From Candidatus Parcubacteria bacterium (GTDB taxonomy: Bacteria; Patescibacteriota; Minisyncoccia; Minisyncoccales; PEYH01): a DNA stretch of 10,022 nucleotides. The translations under genes and the position numbers were made by a program. Location of the stretch: NCBI GenBank assembly GCA_026395615.1, contig JAPLYH010000050.1:1-10022 (forward strand), given 5' to 3'. This document shows, piece by piece, positions 5,051-10,022 of the stretch. Position 1 is the first letter of the stretch; the number at the start of each line of letters is the position of its first letter. The notes under the pieces were generated by a model. That model worked only from the letters and a program-made list of their open reading frames with translations. It was not told the origin of the DNA and did no database searches.

Positions 5051-5791
5051 ATGACGCGAAGAAGAAGAGGAGAAGACAGAGAAGTGATGCGAGGGTTGGG
5101 CCTGTTGGATCAGTTTTGGCAAAAACTGATTCCAGCTATTGAGGATTGCGGAGGAAGCGAGAGCGATTTGCTTGATGTCGTCCGCAGAATTCCTGGAGGA
5201 ACAGAATGGATGGCACAGGCCATCTTGGAGCGACTTGGTATATACCAAGTTCCAGGAGGGATTAATGATCTGTCCCTAGAACAATGGTTGGTGAACACGC
5301 CAGTTGCCCTAGATGAGCGTTTGCCTCGCGATAGAGACAAGCGTTTAATGATTTCTCCCTGTCGGGAATCAGCAAGGAATCCAGATGAAGCTGTGACCTT
5401 TGAAACCCCATTGTTGTGCGAGGCCTATGATGGTCACGGGAATCCAACAGTCAGTCGCGGGAATTTTCTTCGATACTGGAGGAATTCTAGAGGTGTGCGT
5501 CCCGCTACGGTTGAGGAAGTTCTCGGTCTCCTTTATTGGGATCCAAATCAGGATTTACCCATTTGGAGAGACAGGATCTTGATCTTCGGTAGCAGGTGTC
5601 ATATTGGAGGAGCAAAGGATATCTTCCTTCAACTCACATCTGTTTCCCCGAAAGGACATCTTCTGTCTCCTTTGTATGGAAGTGAAATACTGTATCTCAA
5701 CAAGCTAGCGATACGGGTGGCTTTCATCAGGGAGGAGAACATCGGAGAGAAAGATGCCGATGAAGAGAGGGATGTCGGAGACAAGAAGTGA
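5051..5791 (+). CDS. 246-residue protein of a Patescibacteria-type orphan family (RPAT-motif), function unknown
   Basis: ATG 5051 follows AAAGGAGG (5037-5044) at a 6-base spacing. The sequence fits a layout I remember from many uncharacterised, often multi-copy proteins of Parcubacteria and relatives: an N-terminal FWQKLIPAIEDCGGSESDLLD block (here about 22-42), a LSLEQWL segment (74-80), an RPAT.EE.L.L segment (150-160, normally GLRPATLEELLAL), a block normally reading FPIVALGS (here DRILIFGS, 174-181) and a C-terminal beta-rich part ending like W...YRF.AVRK (here LAIRVAFIREEN, 219-230). This member diverges in the last part and adds a charged tail (231-246). No signal peptide, membrane helix or catalytic motif is evident. 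GC content is clearly above that of secA or secD. A terminator hairpin follows. Family resemblance is from memory and no function is known to me. Confidence 0.8.
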   Translation: MTRRRRGEDREVMRGLGLLDQFWQKLIPAIEDCGGSESDLLDVVRRIPGGTEWMAQAILERLGIYQVPGGINDLSLEQWLVNTPVALDERLPRDRDKRLMISPCRESARNPDEAVTFETPLLCEAYDGHGNPTVSRGNFLRYWRNSRGVRPATVEEVLGLLYWDPNQDLPIWRDRILIFGSRCHIGGAKDIFLQLTSVSPKGHLLSPLYGSEILYLNKLAIRVAFIREENIGEKDADEERDVGDKK

Positions 5792-5798
5792 CGCAGAT

Positions 5799-5844
5799 GG
5801 GGCCTTGAAGCGAGCTTCGAGGCCCCTACTCATTTGACTTTTTT
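5799..5844 (+). terminator. Terminator hairpin of the 246-residue gene
   Basis: GGGGCCTTGAAG (5799-5810) pairs with CTTCGAGGCCCC (5815-5826) over 12 bp with one wobble and a CGAG loop. The T run (5839-5844) begins only 12 bases after the stem and belongs to the secD promoter spacer, so termination may be less efficient than at 4836-4875. Confidence 0.75.
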
Positions 5845-5862
5845 GGAATAACTGTTTAAAAT
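5834..5862 (+). promoter_or_regulatory. secD promoter positioned for a leaderless mRNA
   Basis: TTGACT (5834-5839) and TAAAAT (5857-5862) each match five of six consensus positions and are exactly 17 bases apart. The -10 ends 6 bases before ATG 5869. With a usual start point 6-8 bases after the -10, the first transcribed base would be the A of the start codon or its neighbour. There is no room for an SD and none is present. Confidence 0.75.
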
Positions 5863-5868
5863 AGCCGA

Positions 5869-7224
5869 ATGGCAAAAAAGTATTTCAAATTTATAAGCAT
5901 TGCTGTTATTTTACTAAGCATAATCACGGCTATATTTATTGAGCCAAAGTTTTTTAATCAAGGCGTAGATTTTTTAAATAATAATTTACATTTAGGATTG
6001 CCTCATTTTTGGAATAAGCCATTTCAATTAGGGCTTGACCTTGAGGGAGGAGTAGAGCTTTTATATGGAGCTGATTTATCTCAAATAAAACCAGAGGACA
6101 GGGATCAGGCAATGCAAGGGTTAAGAGATGTTATAGACAGAAGAATAAATGCCTTGGGCGTAAGAGAACCGGAAATCGAGGTTACTCAATCTGGTTCAAA
6201 TTATCGTTTAAAGGTAAGAATTCCAGGAATTACTGATCCTGCTCAAGCGATTAAGGAAATTGGCAGAACTCCTTATTTGGAGTTCCAAGAACCGAGAGCA
6301 GATTTTGATGCCATACAAGCAGAAAATCAAAAAATATTAGATAGCAAGCAAGGGACATTTCAAAATCCTTTTCAGCCGTCAGCTTTAACTGGAAGATATC
6401 TGAAAGAAGCTGTCGTTGTTTTTGACCAAAATACAATGGAGCCTACGGTTTCTCTCCAATTTGACGATGAAGGAGCAAAGATTTTTGAACAACTTACGGA
6501 AAAATTTACAGGCAAACCATTAGCGATTTTTATTGATAATCAGATGATTTCCGCCCCGGTTATTAGAGAAAAGATTTCCGGCGGGAAGGCTCAAATTAGC
6601 GGAAATTTTACTGCTGATGAAGCAAAAACATTGGCTAGAAATCTTAATGCCGGAGCCTTGCCTGTTCCAATAGGCCAGCCGATTTCTCAAGTATCTGTTG
6701 GTCCTACACTGGGAACATTATCTATCCAAAAAAGTATTATGGCAGGATTAATAGGGTTTATAGTAATTGCTGTGTTTATGATAGCTATTTATAGATTTCC
6801 TGGGCTTATATCCGTAATATCCTTATTAATATATGTTATCCTGATGCTCGGATTATTTAAGCTGATTCCTGTTACTATGACTCTGGCAGGCATTGGTGGA
6901 TTTATTTTATCAGTCGGAATGGCTATTGATGCTAATGTTTTGATATTCGCTCGCCTTAGAGAAGAACTTAAAGAAGGCAAGGAATTAGAATTCGCAATAG
7001 AAGAAGGATTCAGAAGAGCTTGGCCATCTATTAGGGATAGTAATGTTACTACTTTGATTATCGGAGTTATATTATTTACCGTAGGGACTACTTTTGTTAA
7101 AGGTTTTGCCACAACCCTGAATTTAGGTATTATAATCAGCATGTTTTCCGCTATATATGTTACGAGAGCATTATTGATGATTTTTTCCAAGGGAAGATTG
7201 AGCAAAATTAAATGGATTTGGTAA
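5869..7224 (+). CDS. secD: Protein translocase subunit SecD
   Basis: SecD pairs with SecF in a proton-driven membrane complex that pulls secreted proteins out of SecYEG on the outer side. The 451-residue protein has the family layout: first membrane helix at about 7-24; LGLDLEGG (54-61) at the head of the large extracytoplasmic P1 domain (about 60-280), with D..INALGV.EPEI and the SAPVI segment; then five more helices at about 290-308, 311-331, 336-353, 393-413 and 417-438. The fourth helix carries GMAIDANVLIF (350-360), whose D354 corresponds to the proton-relay aspartate of the family. GTTFVKGFATTLNLGI (406-421) is also typical. After DANVLIF this protein has ARLREEL where ERIREEL is usual, so a common glutamate is alanine at 361. 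ATG 5869 fits the promoter and lacks an SD. secF follows after four bases, so the two are co-transcribed. Function is secure. Confidence 0.97.
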   Translation: MAKKYFKFISIAVILLSIITAIFIEPKFFNQGVDFLNNNLHLGLPHFWNKPFQLGLDLEGGVELLYGADLSQIKPEDRDQAMQGLRDVIDRRINALGVREPEIEVTQSGSNYRLKVRIPGITDPAQAIKEIGRTPYLEFQEPRADFDAIQAENQKILDSKQGTFQNPFQPSALTGRYLKEAVVVFDQNTMEPTVSLQFDDEGAKIFEQLTEKFTGKPLAIFIDNQMISAPVIREKISGGKAQISGNFTADEAKTLARNLNAGALPVPIGQPISQVSVGPTLGTLSIQKSIMAGLIGFIVIAVFMIAIYRFPGLISVISLLIYVILMLGLFKLIPVTMTLAGIGGFILSVGMAIDANVLIFARLREELKEGKELEFAIEEGFRRAWPSIRDSNVTTLIIGVILFTVGTTFVKGFATTLNLGIIISMFSAIYVTRALLMIFSKGRLSKIKWIW

Positions 7225-7228
7225 AGAT

Positions 7229-8131
7229 ATGCAAATTCCTTTTTTAAAATACAGTAAAATATATTATATTTTTTCAGGAATTTTAGTTGGAGCCAGCATT
7301 CTTGCGATTTTAGTTTTTGGGCTTAATTGGGGCATTGATTTTGCCGGAGGAAGCATATTAAAGATATCTTATATAAATGAAAGACCGAGCACTCAAGAAT
7401 TATCAAATAAACTTACTGAGCTTGGTTTGAAAAATTTTTCCGTTCGGTTTAGTGGAAATAAAGAAGTAGTTATAAGAATGCCGGAAATTTCGCAGGAGAT
7501 GAAAGATAAGGTTTCTGATGTTTTTTATAATACAGAACAAGTAGAAAAAGGTTCTATAAGTTTTGAATTCGTGAGTCCGACTGTTGGAGGAGAAAGCAAA
7601 ACAAAATCTATTTGGGCGGTTTTCCTTTCTATTATAGCTATTGTTTTATATGTGGCTTTTGCTTTTCGGAAAATTTCTCGGCCAGTAAAATCATGGGAAT
7701 ATGGTGTGGCTACAGTCATAGCTCTTTTCCACGACGTTTTGATTCCTACAGGAGTTTTTGCTGTCCTAGGTCATTTTTGGGGAGTAGAATTTTCTATTCC
7801 AATTTTAACCGCTCTGTTAACTATTTTAGGGTATTCTGTAAATGATACGGTTGTTGTTTTTGACAGAATCAGGGAAAACTTGATTAAGGGAGCAGGAGAT
7901 TCTTTTACAGATATTGTGAATAAGAGTTTGAATCAAACTATAGGTCGTTCTCTTAATACAGTATTCACTGTTTTAATAGTGCTATTATCAATGTTGCTTT
8001 TTGGCGATCCGAGCTTGAGAGATTTTGCTCTAGCTTTGTTTATTGGAATATTTTTTGGCGCCTATTCTTCTATATTCTTGGCAAGCACTTTAATTGCTCA
8101 AATATATAATTTCCAGAGAAGAGCTCGTTAA
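7229..8131 (+). CDS. secF: Protein translocase subunit SecF
   Basis: SecF completes the SecDF complex. The 300-residue protein is of normal length. It has a first membrane helix (about 12-32), GIDFAGGS (35-42) at the start of the periplasmic-side P4-like domain, a SPTVGGE block (116-122), and then five helices, with FHDVLIPTGVFAVLG (167-181), the characteristic LGYSVNDTVVVFDRIREN (200-217; conserved D206 and D212) and NQTIGRSLNT (235-244). ATG 7229 starts four bases after the secD stop. Only a weak GGTAAAG lies upstream, so translational coupling to secD is likely. No strong terminator follows; a T-rich run at 8159-8165 has no preceding stem. The next gene has its own promoter at 8178-8206. 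Assignment is secure. Confidence 0.97.
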   Translation: MQIPFLKYSKIYYIFSGILVGASILAILVFGLNWGIDFAGGSILKISYINERPSTQELSNKLTELGLKNFSVRFSGNKEVVIRMPEISQEMKDKVSDVFYNTEQVEKGSISFEFVSPTVGGESKTKSIWAVFLSIIAIVLYVAFAFRKISRPVKSWEYGVATVIALFHDVLIPTGVFAVLGHFWGVEFSIPILTALLTILGYSVNDTVVVFDRIRENLIKGAGDSFTDIVNKSLNQTIGRSLNTVFTVLIVLLSMLLFGDPSLRDFALALFIGIFFGAYSSIFLASTLIAQIYNFQRRAR

Positions 8132-8177
8132 AATAGTTAAATAATTTCGCATAATCTCTTTTTTATAGCTCTAGAGC

Positions 8178-8206
8178 TTGACTTTATAACTTCAAAATGT
8201 TTTAAT
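8178..8206 (+). promoter_or_regulatory. Promoter of the sigma-region-4/HARE gene
   Basis: TTGACT (8178-8183), a 17-base spacer and TTTAAT (8201-8206) match five of six positions in each hexamer. Transcription would start near 8213, giving a leader of about 50 bases. A perfect 12-bp palindrome, AGCTCTAGAGCT (8167-8178), abuts the -35 box, and a 20-bp palindrome lies in the leader. Confidence 0.75.
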
Positions 8207-8226
8207 AGATAAATCTACTATTAAGC

Positions 8227-8246
8227 AATAATATTTAAATATTATT
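8227..8246 (+). promoter_or_regulatory. Perfect 20-bp AT palindrome in the leader, candidate operator
   Basis: AATAATATTT (8227-8236) is followed directly by its exact reverse complement (8237-8246). It lies between the predicted transcription start (about 8213) and ATG 8262. With no loop it is a poor RNA hairpin but a typical shape for a dimeric DNA-binding protein. AT-rich sequence makes chance palindromes less rare, so the operator role is inference. Confidence 0.45.
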
Positions 8247-8261
8247 AAGGTTATTAAAGAT

Positions 8262-9260
8262 ATGGTTATTAATTATGAGAAAGTTATTGATGATATTTTT
8301 CGCGACCTGGCTCCCCGAAAAAGAGAAGTTCTGGAGAGGCGTTTTGGGTTGGCGGCGAATGACCCCTTAACCCTCCAGGCCATTGGCAATCAACTTAAAA
8401 TTACTCGGGAAAGAGTAAGACAGTTGGAAAACGATGCGTTCGGATTAATCAGGGAAACACAAAAAGCAAAACTTCAAAAACCGTTTCAATATTTTTCTGA
8501 TTATTTTCAGGGATATGGCGGGGTTAGGGGTGAATCAAAATTACTTGATGATTTAGGACAAGATAAATTTAGAAATTATGTTTTACTTTTGCTTAATTTA
8601 GGCGAAGATTTTCATAAATTCAAAGAATCAGATGATTTCTTTTCTTTTTGGACCACTGACCCTAAAAAAATTCAAGAGATGAAAGCTCTTCTTAATATTC
8701 TTATCAAGGAATTTAAGAGCATTGCTTCACCATTGCCAATAGAGGAAGTGGGAAAGAGGGCCTCTTTAGAAATAAAAATCCCGGTACTTGTTTCTTATAT
8801 AGATATTTCAAAATATGTTTTTGAATCACCTTTTGGATTATATGGATTAGTTGATTGGCCGGAAATTAGGCCAAGAGGATTAAAAGATCAGGCGTATCTT
8901 GTATTAAAAAGAGAGAATAAACCATTGCACTTCACAGAAATTGCAGATCTAATTGGCAAATTGCCTTCTGTTGCTAAAAAGATTCTACCCGAAAGCGTGC
9001 ATAATGAATTGATTAGAAATGAGAAATTTGTTCTTATTGGAAGAGGAATGTATGCTCTTAAAGAATGGGGTTATGAGCCGGGAACAGTAAAAGATATTTT
9101 AGTTAAAATTTTGAAACAGAATAAAAAGGGTCTTACTAGAGATGAAGTTCTCAAAAAAATTCTTGAACAAAGAAAAGTCAAGGAAAGCACTGTGTTTTTG
9201 GGTCTTCAGGATAAATCCATATTTAAAAGAGATAAACAAGGCAAATATAGTTTGATTTAA
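8262..9260 (+). CDS. Sigma-70 region 4 fused to HARE-type winged helices; probable transcription regulator
   Basis: The 332-residue protein begins with a sigma-70 region 4 (about 15-65): LAPRKREVLERRFGL, then LTLQAIGNQLKITRERVRQLE with the helix-turn-helix that in sigma factors reads the -35 box and touches the RNA polymerase beta flap. Sigma regions 1 to 3 are absent, so it cannot open a -10 element as a normal sigma factor. A helical middle follows (about 70-200). Residues 205-268 (GLKDQAYLVLKRENKPLHFTEIADLI ... FVLIGRGMYALKEWG) match a HARE-HTH winged helix, the fold also found in the delta subunit (RpoE) of Firmicutes RNA polymerase. A second winged-helix-like unit spans about 272-331. 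The likely role is a polymerase-associated or DNA-binding regulator; the target is unknown. AAGG (8247-8250) is a weak SD. Its own promoter and a palindrome suggest possible autoregulation. Confidence 0.88.
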   Translation: MVINYEKVIDDIFRDLAPRKREVLERRFGLAANDPLTLQAIGNQLKITRERVRQLENDAFGLIRETQKAKLQKPFQYFSDYFQGYGGVRGESKLLDDLGQDKFRNYVLLLLNLGEDFHKFKESDDFFSFWTTDPKKIQEMKALLNILIKEFKSIASPLPIEEVGKRASLEIKIPVLVSYIDISKYVFESPFGLYGLVDWPEIRPRGLKDQAYLVLKRENKPLHFTEIADLIGKLPSVAKKILPESVHNELIRNEKFVLIGRGMYALKEWGYEPGTVKDILVKILKQNKKGLTRDEVLKKILEQRKVKESTVFLGLQDKSIFKRDKQGKYSLI

Positions 9261-9306
9261 TTTTTCGGGAAACTAACTTTTATAGTAATAATTAGCATAT
9301 CTCTCA

Positions 9307-10022
9307 ATGGAGGTTGTTTCAATAATTCTTTCCCCTATTTGGGCCATATTTAAGGCCTGGTGGTGGGTTTTGCCTCCCTTTCTTTTATGGAAGCCGTTTT
9401 TATTTATGTGGACAAAGTGGAGGCAGGATGAGTATGCTAAAGGAGTAAATCCGATATTGCTTGAGCTCAAAATGCCAGCAGAAGTAGACAGACCGTTCAG
9501 GGCGATGGAACAAGTTTTCGCCGGTTTTTGGATGTTCTATGACCCGCCTGATTGGTGGGAACAGTGGTGGGAAGGGAAATATCAGGTTGCCATGGCAATA
9601 GAGGTTGCTAGTATAGGGGGAGACATTCATTTCTATATCAGGACTCCTAAATCCCTTAGAAATTTAGTTGAATCAAGTGTGTATGCTCAATATCCAGAGG
9701 TAGAAATAACAGAAGCAGAAGATTATACAAAGAATGTTCCGCAGGATATCCCTAATAAAACCTGGGATTTATGGGGGTGCGATTATGAGTTTATAAAACC
9801 GGATATTTATCCGATGAAAACATATTCAAAGTTTTTTGAGGAAAGTCCGGCCGCAAAAGAGGAAAAAAGAATAGACCCGATGGCCTCGCTTCTTGAAGGG
9901 TTAGCCAAAGCAGAGCCAGGCGAACAAATATGGGTTCAAATAAGAATAAAACCAGTAACTAATGCGGAAAATAATTATAAAGACAGAGCAAAAACAGAAG
10001 TTGGAAAATTGGTTTACAGAGA
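9307..10022 (+). CDS. Membrane-anchored conserved protein of Patescibacteria, probably type IV secretion-associated; 3' end outside the window
   Basis: An open frame runs from ATG 9307 to the window end (238 full codons). A tryptophan-rich hydrophobic N terminus (about 3-35; IILSPIWAIFKAWWWVLPPF) should anchor it in the membrane. After it come LLELKMPAEVDRPFRAMEQVFAG, WWEGKYQVAMAIEVAS, GGDIHFYIRTPKSLRNLVE and YAQYPEVEITEAEDY. From memory these blocks are typical of a conserved Patescibacteria protein usually encoded beside a VirB4/TraC- or VirD4-like ATPase, and they resemble the N-terminal part of conjugation-type ATPase partners. The ATPase itself, if present, lies beyond the window. Later residues (KTWDLWGCDYEFIKPDIYPMKTY, EGLAKAEPGEQIWVQIRIKP) fit the same family. 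No good SD is present; TATAGT at 9281-9286 could be a -10 with a start point about 14 bases upstream of ATG. Membership is fairly sure; the biochemical role is inference. Confidence 0.8.
   Translation, partial: MEVVSIILSPIWAIFKAWWWVLPPFLLWKPFLFMWTKWRQDEYAKGVNPILLELKMPAEVDRPFRAMEQVFAGFWMFYDPPDWWEQWWEGKYQVAMAIEVASIGGDIHFYIRTPKSLRNLVESSVYAQYPEVEITEAEDYTKNVPQDIPNKTWDLWGCDYEFIKPDIYPMKTYSKFFEESPAAKEEKRIDPMASLLEGLAKAEPGEQIWVQIRIKPVTNAENNYKDRAKTEVGKLVYR

Noticed and set aside
4925..5447. Minus-strand frames opposite the 246-residue gene and its leader
   Set aside because: They lack an SD, overlap each other in different frames, and are explained by the plus-strand gene.
6789..7205. 138-codon open frame on the minus strand inside secD
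   Set aside because: It is antisense to the conserved membrane region of secD, has no SD, and its product is a low-complexity mirror of the membrane helices.
8141..8166. T-rich run after secF as a terminator
   Set aside because: No stem precedes the T run, so intrinsic termination is not supported.
9273..9630. Minus-strand frames at the start of the 9307 gene
   Set aside because: The plus-strand frame has recognisable conserved blocks; the minus-strand frames have none.
1..10022. CRISPR array, tRNA, rRNA or insertion sequence
   Set aside because: No regularly spaced repeats, cloverleaf pattern, rRNA-like stretch, transposase motif or terminal inverted repeats with target duplications were seen by eye.

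Overview
The window looks like chromosomal DNA from a member of the Candidate Phyla Radiation (Patescibacteria), most likely a Parcubacteria-like lineage. This is inferred from gene content and style, not from a marker gene: AT-rich lysine-heavy coding DNA, several genes without Shine-Dalgarno (SD) sequences, a SecA with an extra block in its first ATPase domain, a sigma-region-4/HARE-HTH fusion protein, and a protein that I remember mainly from Patescibacteria next to type IV secretion-like ATPases.

Layout. Positions 2-469 hold the 3' end of murB (peptidoglycan precursor synthesis). Next come a 35-residue lysine-rich mini-protein (570-677), a long perfect hairpin (700-734), a ribosome hibernation factor of the HPF/RaiA type (806-1222) and a two-helix membrane protein with a coiled-coil tail (1275-1700) that ends in a good intrinsic terminator. 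secA follows (1786-4245). secD (5869-7224) and secF (7229-8131) lie about 1.6 kb further on, so the window carries the SecA motor and the SecDF accessory complex of the general secretion pathway.

Between secA and secD sits a cassette of three genes (4297-4494 minus, 4625-4822 plus, 5051-5791 plus). It differs from its surroundings: visibly higher GC, a near-perfect SD on every gene, a hairpin terminator for every gene, and a back-to-back divergent promoter pair. The 65-residue plus-strand protein has a CxxH...CxxC zinc-ribbon-like pattern. The 246-residue protein resembles, from memory, a multi-copy Patescibacteria family of unknown function. The minus-strand 65-residue protein is not recognised. 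This cassette is the best candidate here for something undescribed.

After secF, a clear sigma-70-type promoter and a perfect 20-bp palindrome precede a 332-residue protein that joins a sigma-factor region 4 to HARE-type winged helices (8262-9260). It is probably a transcription regulator that contacts RNA polymerase or DNA. The window ends inside a membrane-anchored protein (9307 onward).

Two styles of expression coexist. The secA, secD and secF genes lack SDs, and secD (perhaps secA too) appears to have its promoter so close to the start codon that the mRNA would be leaderless. The inserted genes carry strong SDs. No tRNA, rRNA, CRISPR array or insertion sequence was seen.
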